In this document: one piece after another, positions 18,020-27,550 of the stretch
How positions within the stretch are numbered: the stretch's first letter is position 1
Layout: the number at the start of each line of letters is the position of its first letter
Assembly: GCA_013372975.1 (NCBI GenBank)
Contig: JABXIS010000006.1
Span: forward strand, 20,741-84,740
Reading direction: 5' to 3'
Origin: Alphaproteobacteria bacterium
GTDB lineage: Bacteria; Pseudomonadota; Alphaproteobacteria; Sphingomonadales; Kordiimonadaceae
DNA length: 64,000 bases
Notes under the pieces: model-generated
Databases searched by the model: none
What the model saw: only the letters and a program-made list of their open reading frames with translations
Told to the model about the DNA's origin: nothing
Position numbers and translations under genes: made by a program

Positions 18020-19732
18020 TCAGATGTAATCGGAATCCATATTGCGGCCATCAGAGACAGGCAGGAGCACGGTGAAGCGACTTCCTGCACCAACAGTGCT
18101 TTCCAGAGTAATGTCTCCCTCCATCTTACGAGCGAGCTCACGGCTAATATGCAACCCGAGCCCGGTTCCTTCCTGGGTGCGGGAATAGATATGCTCGGTA
18201 ACCTGATGGAACTTCTCGAACACATGCTCTGCGTGCTCTTCTGAAATACCAATACCAGTATCCCAAACGGTAATCGCGACCTTGCCCAGGTGTTCTTGCG
18301 CTTCAACCTCCAGGCCGATGGCCCCACCTTCGGGTGTAAACTTGATGGCATTTGACAGGAGATTTACAAGAATCTGCGTTGTTCGGCGATCATCAGCCTT
18401 AACGCAAAGATCTGTCACAACATCCAAGCCGGAGACCTCTAGCCTTTTCTGGCGGGCGGCATCGATATTCATGTGCACGGCCTTCGTCAGAAGCTGGCCA
18501 AGCTCTTGCTCATCAATGTTCAGTGACAGCCCACCACTTTCGATTACCGCGACATCCAGGATATCGTTGATCAACCCGAGGAGATGCTGACCTGATTTTC
18601 GAATATCGGTCGCGTACCCGACATAGGCAGTGTCGAGGTCGCCAAATGTTTCGCTTTCAAAAGCTTCAGCAAAGCCGATAATTGCATTCAATGGGGTCCG
18701 CAACTCATGGCTCATTGCGGCGAGAAACTCGTTTTTTGCACGCAAAGCAGTTGTTGCCTGCTCAGTTGCTTCGTCCAGCGCCATATTCTTGCGGGTAAGC
18801 TCTTTCAGAAGCGTCTCTAGATTGCGCCTGATATGCTCGGCCTCCGCCGCTTGCACATAGCGGGCGGTGACATCCATACCAACACCGCGATAACCGCGAA
18901 AGTCGCCGCTCTGCCGATCAAAAACAGGCACAGCCGACAGGTGAAATTTCATCTCCCCGCCAGAGGGCTCTGTAATCACAAAAAGCTGTTCTCTAAAGGG
19001 CTTGCGCATACGGATCGCCTGCGCCCCTTCAAATCGCTTCTCCAGATTTTCCTCAAATCGACCAAACTGTTCGAACTTGGACCCGATAAACAGGGAAGCG
19101 GGCTGACCAACGATGGCAGTAAACCGCTCTGAAAGAGACCTGATCCGCATATCGGCATCACATTCAAAAAACCAGTCCGAACTGGCGCGAGCAAAGTCCT
19201 GAAAGCGCGCTTGCGTCCGGTTTGCCTCTTCAATTCCCCGCACCTGCACGGTCACGTCTTCGTATGTCCCGGCGATTGCAATAATTTCACCGCGCTCATT
19301 CTTCACCGGCGTGTGGCGACCAAGAAACACGCGGTCGCGCCCCGAAATAGAAACGATTTCCTCGGCCCGAACAGTCGTTTCACACGCAAGTACGTCATCA
19401 ATTACCGGTTTCAAGGATGGGACAGCATAACGCCCAAGATATTTGCTTTCTCCCGGCGCCAGGGTTACATCCCCAAGGGCATTATCCAATGTTTTATAGT
19501 GATCATTTAAATGGATAACCGTTCCATCCAGCGCACAAACATAAAACGGCAGGGATTCATCTACCAAAATGCGGGAAACAAGCCCAAGCACTTGCTCATT
19601 CGCAGCAAAATCATGGTTATCTTCGCGCGAGATGCTGGCACCAAATGCGCTTTCTGCTGATTCCGCACCAATGTCCCCACGGCGCCCAGCAAAACTGACG
19701 ACATTGTCGTCCTTTGGTTTTTCCATTGTCAT
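18020..19732 (-). CDS. PAS-PAS sensor histidine kinase
   Basis: 570 residues from the Met at 19732, which has GGAGGA 7 nt upstream; the frame is open to 19834 without a better start. No membrane span is seen, so it is a soluble kinase. Two PAS domains (roughly 45-165 and 175-300) are joined to a coiled-coil linker. The HisKA domain has the phospho-acceptor His342 in 'AMSHELRTPLNAIIGFAE', and the ATPase domain shows 'LLSNAIKFTPEGG' (N box), 'VWDTGIGIS' (G1) and 'GTGLGLHIS' (G2). It resembles the PleC/DivJ-type soluble kinases of alphaproteobacteria. No response regulator is adjacent. It is probably co-transcribed with the DUF2336 gene 44 bp upstream. Confidence 0.93.
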   Translation of the reverse strand: MTMEKPKDDNVVSFAGRRGDIGAESAESAFGASISREDNHDFAANEQVLGLVSRILVDESLPFYVCALDGTVIHLNDHYKTLDNALGDVTLAPGESKYLGRYAVPSLKPVIDDVLACETTVRAEEIVSISGRDRVFLGRHTPVKNERGEIIAIAGTYEDVTVQVRGIEEANRTQARFQDFARASSDWFFECDADMRIRSLSERFTAIVGQPASLFIGSKFEQFGRFEENLEKRFEGAQAIRMRKPFREQLFVITEPSGGEMKFHLSAVPVFDRQSGDFRGYRGVGMDVTARYVQAAEAEHIRRNLETLLKELTRKNMALDEATEQATTALRAKNEFLAAMSHELRTPLNAIIGFAEAFESETFGDLDTAYVGYATDIRKSGQHLLGLINDILDVAVIESGGLSLNIDEQELGQLLTKAVHMNIDAARQKRLEVSGLDVVTDLCVKADDRRTTQILVNLLSNAIKFTPEGGAIGLEVEAQEHLGKVAITVWDTGIGISEEHAEHVFEKFHQVTEHIYSRTQEGTGLGLHISRELARKMEGDITLESTVGAGSRFTVLLPVSDGRNMDSDYI

Positions 19733-19776
19733 GACAGGTTCCTCCCCGAGCCCGGCATCTGCCCCACAGCTTGCCG

Positions 19777-20895
19777 CTACCCTACCCTTTCCAATTCTTC
19801 TATGGCTTCCTGATAGGCGCTGTCCCGCTGCCAAACCTGAAGCGCGCCTCGCGCATTGGCCTCAGAGGTTGCATCAAACAGCGCTAAAATATCCTTGATA
19901 ACCCCCGGCGACTTGGCATTTCCGCCTTCGCGCGCCTGAACCACAAGCAGATAAATACTTGTGAACTGGTTCCGATCCACTCCAATCGCTTTGGCCAGAA
20001 TGGCAAAACTCTCACCGCCCTTGTCTGAGAAAATTCGCCAGGCAGTCCGGAAATTGACACCACCAAGCTCTGCAAGGCCCGCCACGAAAACTGCGACCCG
20101 CTGCTGACGCAATGCATTCAGGAGAAACTGAACAGACAGTTCCCCGTTTTCCGCCATCCGGCGCACAAGGCGCTGGGCCCGTACATAGGCGCTCTGTTCC
20201 TCGCCCTTATCGACCATCACACTACTGGCAGCCCGTTTCACAGCATGCTCAAAGACAATCGGATCAACCTGATATTCCTCAAGAATACGCTTCCTAAGAG
20301 CGGCTGACACCCACCAATACATTCTGTAGGCCAAGTCGCCCGGCAAATCGGAGCGCTGCAAAAGCGGCTCCTGAAAGCGATCTACTCTTCGCGATTCAGC
20401 CACCAGATATTCCATCGCCCGGCTTGAAAGCTGGCTATCATGGTTATTTAGAAGCGTTTCCAGAACGTCCTCAGAGCCGTATTCGACAAGCGCATTAGTC
20501 ACACTCTCGGAAACATCTTCACGCATCGCGATCGCCATCCGATGTTCATCGGTACGCATGCGAATAATTTCAATAAGGTCAGGGTCTTTGAGGAGCGCAC
20601 TCTTCTCAAGAAGCGGCCTCGCAATCTCGATATCATCATTTGCAAGCATCTTGGCAATATCGGGTAGTTCAACACCTGAGGACGCAAGGGATTGCGACAG
20701 TTCTTTCCGAATATCACGCTCAACCTGGCTAACCAATTTGCCCAGGATGTCAGACATCAAGGCGCGCTCATGCTCGCTCAGGCGGCCGTCATCAGTCAGG
20801 AAAAGATCAGTGATATTCTCGACAAGACGCGCTCGTGCATCCGAAGACTTCGTCTTCGCCAACAAAAGCAGATCCTGAAGCTCCTTACTGACCAC
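19777..20895 (-). CDS. DUF2336 family protein
   Basis: 372 residues, almost entirely helical, with HEAT-like repeats ('ALVEYGSEDVLETLLNNHDSQLSSRAMEYL' region, about 120-160) and the N-terminal 'ARARLVENITDLFLTDDGRLSEHERALM' typical of DUF2336, an alphaproteobacterial family. Members are often found near sensory or cell-cycle signalling genes, but their biochemical role is not established. It is the first gene of a two-gene unit with the PAS-PAS histidine kinase, which suggests that it works in the same signalling pathway. Confidence 0.85.
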   Translation of the reverse strand: MVSKELQDLLLLAKTKSSDARARLVENITDLFLTDDGRLSEHERALMSDILGKLVSQVERDIRKELSQSLASSGVELPDIAKMLANDDIEIARPLLEKSALLKDPDLIEIIRMRTDEHRMAIAMREDVSESVTNALVEYGSEDVLETLLNNHDSQLSSRAMEYLVAESRRVDRFQEPLLQRSDLPGDLAYRMYWWVSAALRKRILEEYQVDPIVFEHAVKRAASSVMVDKGEEQSAYVRAQRLVRRMAENGELSVQFLLNALRQQRVAVFVAGLAELGGVNFRTAWRIFSDKGGESFAILAKAIGVDRNQFTSIYLLVVQAREGGNAKSPGVIKDILALFDATSEANARGALQVWQRDSAYQEAIEELERVG

Positions 20896-21140
20896 CTATC
20901 GTCTCCCGACGCTGAAAAATCTCAAACACAAGAGATCTTGACCCTCAATTGCAGGCAGAAACACACCCCTAAGGCGATAAAGGATATAGATTCAGGAATA
21001 AGAATCAACACCTTAGAAAATCAACTCATACATCGACAGCCTAATACACGCCCCAAAACACTATATATCGAATCATAATGATTCGCAGAGTCAAGATATT
21101 GCGATTCGCTTTGTTGATTTTTTTTCGCAAAATATAGTTC
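20896..21140. other. Intergenic region upstream of the DUF2336-kinase operon
   Basis: With the hairpin that follows it, this makes about 300 bp without a gene between the DUF2336 start (20895) and the flavin-reductase stop (21203). It is AT-rich, with a T-tract at 21118-21125. The operon promoter must be here, but I cannot place it. Confidence 0.5.
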
Positions 21141-21158
21141 TGTGACTCCAGAGTCACA
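21141..21158. promoter_or_regulatory. Perfect 8-bp inverted repeat, operator or terminator
   Basis: TGTGACTC (21141-21148), CA spacer, GAGTCACA (21151-21158). It lies about 45 bp past the flavin-reductase stop codon and 246 bp upstream of the DUF2336 start. As a hairpin on the minus strand it is followed by GAACTATATTTT, a poor U-tract. Its symmetry also fits a dimeric-repressor site. Confidence 0.45.
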
Positions 21159-21202
21159 CAACATGGTGCGATAAATTGGGTTATTTCAAAGGAACAGGGA
21201 AG

Positions 21203-21697
21203 CTAAAGTGAAGAAATGGTGCCCCAATTCCCGTCGAGATAAAACAAGGGGTCTTTGATATTATCAGCGACATGTACTGCTTCAATATTTCCAATGACAA
21301 TGCCATGACTGCCCGCGTCCAGAATACTCTCGACCGTGCAATCGAACGACACATGAGCAAAAGGCAAAAGCGGTGCACCCGAAATATCAGTAAACCAGTC
21401 TTCTCCCGTAAAACGGTCAGTCTCGGCTTCGCCGGCCATACCCGCAAACCGCATGGCCAAATCCTTGTGATCGACGCCAAGAACATTGACACCCATTGCC
21501 CGGCCACGGGAGAGTGTATCGAACGTCTGCCCTTGTCGATTAATACAGGCCAGAATACGGGGAGGCTCCGCCGAAAGCGAAGTCACCGCTGTTGCAGTCA
21601 AGCCCGCCCATACATCCCCGTCAGCTGCAGTAATAATGTTTACCGCGCCGCCAAGCCTGCGCATCCCTTGTTTGAATTCTTCCGCTGAAATTGCCAT
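21203..21697 (-). CDS. Flavin reductase domain protein
   Basis: 164 residues from the Met at 21697 (MAISAEEFKQ) with GGAGAGAC upstream; a nine-codon longer frame begins at 21724. Belongs to the flavin-reductase-like, FMN-binding split-barrel family of HpaC/RutF-type proteins, which supply reduced flavin to a partner monooxygenase. Visible family motifs are 'MRRLGGAVNIITA', 'GLTATAVTSLSAEPPRILAC' and the His-containing 'FAHVSFDCTVESILDAGSH'. No monooxygenase is adjacent. It lies downstream of flgL in the same direction with an 80-bp gap, so co-transcription is possible but the link is unclear. Confidence 0.88.
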   Translation of the reverse strand: MAISAEEFKQGMRRLGGAVNIITAADGDVWAGLTATAVTSLSAEPPRILACINRQGQTFDTLSRGRAMGVNVLGVDHKDLAMRFAGMAGEAETDRFTGEDWFTDISGAPLLPFAHVSFDCTVESILDAGSHGIVIGNIEAVHVADNIKDPLFYLDGNWGTISSL

Positions 21698-21776
21698 GGC
21701 ACGTCTCTCCGTTCTGTCGCTCAATCTAGCGACCAGACATCGAATTGCAACGCCAAAGAGAGCCCCTTGAATCCCG

Positions 21777-22700
21777 CTAGAGGAATTTCAGCAAAGAAAG
21801 CTGGGACAAAGAGCTGATCGACCTGTATGAGGCTTCGAGAGCCACCTGATCATTATTCAGCTTGGTTACCGCTTCCGCGATATCAACGTCTTCAATATCC
21901 GCAATGAATTTCTCTAAAAAGACAATTGTGTCCGTGTGCTGCTCATCCACTACTTCCAGGCGCTCAAATGCAAGTCCGTTGGTTACATGAATCTGACGAA
22001 CATCATCGATTGCTGTTTCCATGGTCTGCAGCTGAGCCTGCAGAAAATCAAATTGCGTCTGGGTAAGCTCTCCCTGTAGAGGCCCGCTGCCGCCTTGATC
22101 AAACTGATACATATCCAGCAGTTCCTGGAAAATACCTTCACCAAGATCGCTGGCAAGCAAACCAAACTCAAGCTCAACACCGTCTGCAATCTTGGCCTCA
22201 AACGCGACGCTTCCGTTGTCAAATGCATCGCTCACCGACGCCAAACCATCAAGGTCAACAAGGCTGTTAACATTCACTGGCTCTGTGCCTGTTTTTGCAC
22301 CAGAGAACAGATAGGTGCCATCGATATTGGTGTTCAGGGAGTTGCTAACAAACTTGTAGGTCTGCTCAAGCATCTCTGAGAAACCCTCTGCCTGCCCATT
22401 GGCCAGAGTTGTCTGGATCATCTCTTTCATTTTATCCATGGCATCGAGGATACCCTCAATCTGCACATCATTGGCATCCAACTTGCCCCGGATGGTATCG
22501 ATTGTTTGCTGATAGGTTTCCACTCGTGCCTTGAAGGAACGAGAACCAAGAACCGTACCTGTTTCACCTGCAAGGCCACGATACTCGTCGGTTTTCTTAC
22601 CGGTGGAAATCTGACGCTGGCCTTCAAACACCTCCTGCTGGTTTTGCATGATAGAACGGATCAGGAGCTGCTGTTGCCCAAATGAGGATATGCGTACCAT
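21777..22700 (-). CDS. flgL: Flagellar hook-associated protein FlgL (HAP3)
   Basis: 307 residues, the usual size. FlgL forms the junction between hook and filament. The N-terminal flagellin-like helix 'MVRISSFGQQQLLIRSIMQ' and the 'GQRQISTGKKTDEYRGLAG' motif are visible, as is the C-terminal helix 'EAVTKLNNDQVALEASY...LSQLSLLKFL'. The middle part is acidic and variable ('INGTYLFSG'-like segment 'NIDGTYLFSGAKTGTEPV'). It starts 11 bp after flgK, with which it forms an operon. Confidence 0.92.
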   Translation of the reverse strand: MVRISSFGQQQLLIRSIMQNQQEVFEGQRQISTGKKTDEYRGLAGETGTVLGSRSFKARVETYQQTIDTIRGKLDANDVQIEGILDAMDKMKEMIQTTLANGQAEGFSEMLEQTYKFVSNSLNTNIDGTYLFSGAKTGTEPVNVNSLVDLDGLASVSDAFDNGSVAFEAKIADGVELEFGLLASDLGEGIFQELLDMYQFDQGGSGPLQGELTQTQFDFLQAQLQTMETAIDDVRQIHVTNGLAFERLEVVDEQHTDTIVFLEKFIADIEDVDIAEAVTKLNNDQVALEASYRSISSLSQLSLLKFL

Positions 22701-22711
22701 CTAGTTTCTCC

Positions 22712-24823
22712 TTACACCACTGACAGCAGGTCGTCGTATAGGTCCTGCACACTGGAAAGAATTCGGGCCGCCGCACCATATGCGTTCTGATAAACAATCA
22801 GATTGGCCAGTTCTTCATCCATGTTCACACCCGATACGTCAGAGTTACGCTGTTGCACTTCGTACTGCAGCGCCAGATTATCTTCTTCCAGATCCTGGGC
22901 CCGCTTGGCCTGAAGGCCTGCGTTACCAAGAAAACGCGCCACATATTGACCAAGAGTAACATTCGTTGATTTGAGCTCGCCAGCTGTCTCGAAAGCCACT
23001 AGCGAAGTCTCCAAATCCTGAAAAGCCAATGCGCCGCGCTGATCACCGTCGGTCAACACCACGTCGCCCACGCCACCAGTCGCGTCAAACACTGCCAGCC
23101 CTAGCTGATTGGGGTCTTCGAGAATACTCTCTACAACTTCCATATCCCTGGAGGCATTTACACGATGAGCATTCCCCAGGCCGAAAGCCTCAGTGAAGCT
23201 TATACCGGTACCGCCAAGATCGGTTGTATCGTCATCCACCCGCAATACAATATTTTCATAGGTTGACGTTTCTTCGTAAGAAAGGCGTCCTTCACTATCC
23301 AAGGAGAATGTAAAATAGGCGCCAAGACCCGAAACATTGTTCAGTTCGTCAATCATATCCTGGAAGGTCGTGCCTGTTGCTGAAACAGAGATCGTTGTCA
23401 GCTCGCGGCCTTCAGAATTGAGAACCGTAAAATCAATTGCTTCACCTGCGCCCAGGTTGTGATCTTCAGTACCATCCAACCCGGTGTCAAAAATACCGGT
23501 CCCGGCGGCGGTGACCAGGTCATTCATTCCAAAGAAATGACTGAAACCACGCCCTGCACGGTCACTTGGCGTACTTTCATCATCAGCAATCACAACACCA
23601 TATGTGCTGCTTGCCGCAGTAAAGCTCATGACACCATTGGCCAGTGCAAGCGTTCCGTCGCCGCCAAGCGCAGTATTCACCTGTGATATCAAAGCATCAA
23701 AATCTGCAGGAGGCGCACTATCGAAATCCACTGTAGTAGACGCAACCAGCTGATTGGAATCGTCGACCACGGCAAAGGTGACGAGGCCAGTGAATCCGGT
23801 CTGATGCGCGCCATCAACAAACGTCTCCTTGCCTGTCATGGAATTTGGCGCAGGTACGGCAGAGAACTGGTTCTGGACTGCGTTAAATTCATCCATAACG
23901 CGCGCAGCAAGCTCACCAAGGGAAACGCTTAGATCAACCAGCTGGCTGTCCCGCATCTCCAACAAGCCCTCTAGTTTGCCGGACCGAATATGGGACGTCA
24001 TATCATTGGACGAAGAGCTTTGGTTCAGCTCTTCATCAACACGATATATCTGGATAGAAGGGAAAACTGTATCAGACCCAACAATCCCAGGCGCATCATA
24101 TTCCAGCTGTGACAAACTTGTGTCCAAGAGTGGGTACCCATCGGAGGTAGCGATGCGAACAGCGCCGCTGGAGTCCCGGTCTACCTTGATGTCGATCAAC
24201 TCGGAAAGATAATTCAATGAAAGAGCAAGCTGCCCTTCAAGGCCGCCTGTTTCCTCGCCCAACGCCTGCGCCCGGGTCAGAAGAGGATTAAGTTCGTGTA
24301 TACGCTGAAGCTCGGTATTGACGGCAATGATCGTTTCGGAAATCTGCGTACTTGCCTCACCGCGAAGAGACTGCATCTGTTCGTGGTACAGGTTGATCTG
24401 GTCTGAGAAACTTTTAAGCTCTGACAGCATTTGCTGACGGCGCAAGACATCGGCGGGGTTTAGAGCAAGATCCGCCAGGGCCTGATAGACTTGATCCAGC
24501 CCGGCAGACAAGGAGCTATCAGCAGCAGGATCCCCAAGGATACCCTGCAAACGGTCATGGAATTCGCGTTGGACTGTATATTCACTCAGGTTGGAAGTAG
24601 AAGTCCGAAGTGCAGATTCCAGAAATTGGTCAACAACCCGCTCAATATCGGTGATCGTCACACCGGCCGATTGCCCCTGAAGTACATTTGCAGCTGTCTG
24701 AACGCGAACACGTGCATAGCCCTCTGTGTTCACATTGGCGATATTGTTCGACGTAGCCTGCAGGGCGGCTTGGCTTGTGAACAGGCCTGAGAGCGATGTA
24801 TTGATAATACCATTAATCGACAT
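22712..24823 (-). CDS. flgK: Flagellar hook-associated protein FlgK (HAP1)
   Basis: 703 residues. The N-terminus has the canonical rod/hook motif 'LSGLFTSQAALQATSNNIAN' followed by 'VNTEGYARVRV'. The C-terminus has 'SGVNMDEELANLIVYQNAYG' and 'AARILSSVQDLYDDLL'. The large middle portion is acidic and rich in Thr, Ser and Asp, as expected for the exposed domains. It is the promoter-proximal gene of a flgK-flgL pair. Other flagellar genes are not in the window, so this is a detached piece of the flagellar regulon. Confidence 0.95.
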   Translation of the reverse strand: MSINGIINTSLSGLFTSQAALQATSNNIANVNTEGYARVRVQTAANVLQGQSAGVTITDIERVVDQFLESALRTSTSNLSEYTVQREFHDRLQGILGDPAADSSLSAGLDQVYQALADLALNPADVLRRQQMLSELKSFSDQINLYHEQMQSLRGEASTQISETIIAVNTELQRIHELNPLLTRAQALGEETGGLEGQLALSLNYLSELIDIKVDRDSSGAVRIATSDGYPLLDTSLSQLEYDAPGIVGSDTVFPSIQIYRVDEELNQSSSSNDMTSHIRSGKLEGLLEMRDSQLVDLSVSLGELAARVMDEFNAVQNQFSAVPAPNSMTGKETFVDGAHQTGFTGLVTFAVVDDSNQLVASTTVDFDSAPPADFDALISQVNTALGGDGTLALANGVMSFTAASSTYGVVIADDESTPSDRAGRGFSHFFGMNDLVTAAGTGIFDTGLDGTEDHNLGAGEAIDFTVLNSEGRELTTISVSATGTTFQDMIDELNNVSGLGAYFTFSLDSEGRLSYEETSTYENIVLRVDDDTTDLGGTGISFTEAFGLGNAHRVNASRDMEVVESILEDPNQLGLAVFDATGGVGDVVLTDGDQRGALAFQDLETSLVAFETAGELKSTNVTLGQYVARFLGNAGLQAKRAQDLEEDNLALQYEVQQRNSDVSGVNMDEELANLIVYQNAYGAAARILSSVQDLYDDLLSVV

Positions 24824-25093
24824 TTGCGCCCTCCGACATTATCGAGCCCGAAAGCAGGGCCTTGCGGGCAATATGTTCCGGCAAGGTACCATGGAGGGCG
24901 GCAATTTCGACTAGATAGCCGAGCATCGCTTCAACTTCCACTTGATGGTCACAAGATTTTTTTACATTTAAAATCATATAGTTAACACACCAACTCTTTG
25001 CTTTCCTCAGGGCTACCTCTTTGCAGAGGCATAAATCTTCACCCTAAGATTAGCAAAACGCGTGCCAACCAATAGATTTACCGTATTCAAGAC

Positions 25094-26722
25094 TTAGGAA
25101 AGGAACTGCAGAGCCTCATCCGGGGCCACAGGCTTGCCGTAAAGCCACCCCTGCGCATAAGTAACCCCGATTTCTTCCAGAAACTGGCGCTGCTCTTCAT
25201 TTTCAACACATTCACCAACAGTTTCAATGCCGAGCCCGGCGCACATATCCGCAATCGACTTAAGGAACGATCTGTTTTCCGGGTCTTCCAGACCCTTTCG
25301 GATATAGATACCGTCGATTTTCACACAATCTACTTTCAGAACCCTAAGATATTGCAGCCCGGCCGCTCCAGCGCCAAAATCATCAAGACTGACTTTATGC
25401 CCAAAATCCCTGATACGGCGTAAGATACGATTGGTAGTCTCAAGGTCATCAATTTTGCTGGATTCTGTAAGCTCAAACATCAAGTTGTCTCGGATGTCTC
25501 CACAATCCTCCAATATATTGAAGAAATGCCTGAGAAACCCCTGCGACTGAATAGAATGACCTGAAATATTAACTGCCGCGGCAATATTGTAGCCAATTCG
25601 GCGCATCCTCTTTATCAGCGAAACAACCTTCATGGTCATTGCCAGATCAAACTCATGGATGACGCCAATATCTTCCGCGAAGCACATAAATTCAAACGGT
25701 GAACCTGCGAAAAAATTCTGGTCAAACCGCGCCAATGCTTCAAAATGATGCAAGGTCCCGTCAGAGATATTGACGATCGGCTGTAACGCCACATCAAAAT
25801 GTTCCTGCATAACGATCTTTTTAAACGCACGAAGCTGCCCTTTGACTTTCTCAAGCCGTTTCTCATATCCGCCGGTCAGTGCCTGTATGGTCTTCGCATT
25901 GGACTGCGCAGCAGCTCGTTTCATGGCATACACCGCGGCCTTAACAGCATCGGCCTCTGATATTCCATCTGCCCCGGCAACTGTGACATAGTTAGCCTCA
26001 TCCCGGCCGCGCTTGAAGGCGCCCCTAACGGCGCTTCTTACCTGCCCAGGCTCTGGGCTTGATGCCTGGGGTCCCTCTATCTCACGAGGTTGTTCCTGCT
26101 TGTTTTTTGCAAGCCTCTCTGCCGCGCCTTCAGTTGCAGCGTCCCCCAACAATCGGTGTAGCGCCCACAAGCTGTTTTCGGCCTGGTCGGAATTTTGGGC
26201 ATCTTCAAGTCCGGCCAGTTTCATCAACGCGCCAGAAACACCTATGTCCGAGCCTGATGCATAATCAGTCAACCGTTGAGCGAGTTTCTGGAAATGTTCT
26301 TTCTTGAACTGACGCGGGGATAAACTAGGCGCGCGTTTGTTTTCACCAATGGAAAGCTGGCCGAGATAGGGATTTAGCGAAATCTGAATAGTGCCTGGCG
26401 CAGCACCAGTTGCAGCAACACCATGAAGCTCAATCGCACCTGCTGAACCATCAGCACGCAACACCCTTAGCGGAACAGGCCCAACATGCGAAACCTTCTT
26501 GAGCTTGTGCCTGACAAGCCGCCAGATGGCAAAATCCTTCGAATGTACAAAGGCAGCAAAGCTTTGCCCTACCATGTCTGGTGGGGAACACCCGAGGATA
26601 TTGATCGTTTTCCCTGACGCGTATTCAACAATGTCATCCGGGCCAAGCTCAAGCACAGTCGACGCCAAAGCTGCATACAGCCCAGCCAATCGCTGCATCT
26701 CAGGTGATGCCTTCTCATCCAT
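25094..26722 (-). CDS. PAS-EAL cyclic-di-GMP phosphodiesterase
   Basis: 542 residues from the Met at 26722 (MDEKASPEMQR); the frame is open to 26812, but the extra residues are Cys-rich and unlikely. A PAS-like N-terminal domain (about 20-115) is followed by a linker and a C-terminal EAL domain (about 305-540). Catalytic signatures are intact: 'HFEALARF' (metal-binding Glu328), 'NISGHSIQ', 'LDDFGAGAAGLQYL', 'VKIDGIYI' and 'GIETVGECVENEEQ'. It is therefore likely to hydrolyse c-di-GMP rather than act only as a sensor. No GGDEF domain and no membrane span are seen. Its position next to flgKL suggests a role in the motility/adhesion switch. Confidence 0.92.
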   Translation of the reverse strand: MDEKASPEMQRLAGLYAALASTVLELGPDDIVEYASGKTINILGCSPPDMVGQSFAAFVHSKDFAIWRLVRHKLKKVSHVGPVPLRVLRADGSAGAIELHGVAATGAAPGTIQISLNPYLGQLSIGENKRAPSLSPRQFKKEHFQKLAQRLTDYASGSDIGVSGALMKLAGLEDAQNSDQAENSLWALHRLLGDAATEGAAERLAKNKQEQPREIEGPQASSPEPGQVRSAVRGAFKRGRDEANYVTVAGADGISEADAVKAAVYAMKRAAAQSNAKTIQALTGGYEKRLEKVKGQLRAFKKIVMQEHFDVALQPIVNISDGTLHHFEALARFDQNFFAGSPFEFMCFAEDIGVIHEFDLAMTMKVVSLIKRMRRIGYNIAAAVNISGHSIQSQGFLRHFFNILEDCGDIRDNLMFELTESSKIDDLETTNRILRRIRDFGHKVSLDDFGAGAAGLQYLRVLKVDCVKIDGIYIRKGLEDPENRSFLKSIADMCAGLGIETVGECVENEEQRQFLEEIGVTYAQGWLYGKPVAPDEALQFLS

Positions 26723-26905
26723 TGCATTTTGTCCCCAGCAAGAGCATCTCCGTATCATTTGCCCCGAATAAAAGCTGATCGGGTCCAAACACTGTCCAAT
26801 GCTCGCAGCCATTATCGCGCCAAGATCCTTAATTTTTGGTCACCACAACTTTTACGCTTTATTTGTACCTCCATTTCCCTATAATAGAACAAAAGGAGAA
26901 CATAC

Positions 26906-27418
26906 ATGACAACCCCTCCCTCCCCCGGCACTCAGCGCAGCAAACTTTCGCCCTATTTCGGCAAAAAAATCGTGCCCTCTGGCGCAGTCCTGCCTCAGTT
27001 GACTGACAGGCTGAACACATCACCGATCTTCAGCAACAAGCGGGATCTCCCCGTTCTTGGACGAGCGCAGGGAGGCAGCGACGGAAATATGGCTTTAGGA
27101 GAAAACGCGATCGACTGGACTTTCAGACCTGCCGACTTGCAAGGTGTACGCGATGCATTTGCAGTGTATGTCACTGGCGACAGCATGGTGCCGAAATATA
27201 AAAACCAGGATCTTGCCTATGTACACCCTAACAAGCGTCCAGTGAAAGGGCGCTTTGTCCTCGTTGAAACCACCGAGCATAAGGGGTTTATCAAACAATT
27301 CGTGAAATGGGAGGGCAATGAACTCGTGCTGCAGCAATTTAACCCAGCAACAGAACTCAGGCTGCCGCGAGACAACGTTCTGCGCGTCATGATGGTAATC
27401 GGCAGCCTGGATGCGTAA
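26906..27418 (+). CDS. S24/LexA-type peptidase domain protein without DNA-binding domain
   Basis: 170 residues; the ATG follows AAAAGGAGAA and a TATAAT box at 26880-26885 just upstream, so the start is secure. The S24 catalytic dyad is visible: Ser93 in 'VTGDSMVPKYKNQDLAYV' and Lys130 in 'HKGFIKQFVKW', 37 residues apart as in LexA. The expected N-terminal helix-turn-helix is missing; instead there is a 50-residue Pro/Ser-rich stretch and a possible self-cleavage region ('VLGRAQGGSDGNMALGE'). It could be a UmuD-like or phage-repressor-derived partner. No umuC or phage genes are adjacent. Confidence 0.85.
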   Translation: MTTPPSPGTQRSKLSPYFGKKIVPSGAVLPQLTDRLNTSPIFSNKRDLPVLGRAQGGSDGNMALGENAIDWTFRPADLQGVRDAFAVYVTGDSMVPKYKNQDLAYVHPNKRPVKGRFVLVETTEHKGFIKQFVKWEGNELVLQQFNPATELRLPRDNVLRVMMVIGSLDA

Positions 27419-27516
27419 AACCACTGCCGCTGCGGGTTCCTTCCAAAAAGCCTGAAAAAGCTGGTAGCAACCTGGTTGTTGGATCGAAGAGGTACTTGGA
27501 TTGTACCGACAGTTTA

Positions 27517-27541
27517 GGTGGTCCTGGCAAGCAGGACCACC
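27517..27541. terminator. Hairpin between convergent S24 and EF-hand genes
   Basis: GGTGGTCCTG (27517-27526) pairs perfectly with CAGGACCACC (27532-27541) around GCAAG. Neither side has a strong U-tract, but its place 10 bp past the EF-hand gene's stop and about 100 bp past the S24 gene supports a bidirectional terminator. Confidence 0.65.
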
Positions 27542-27550
27542 CGCCTTGTC

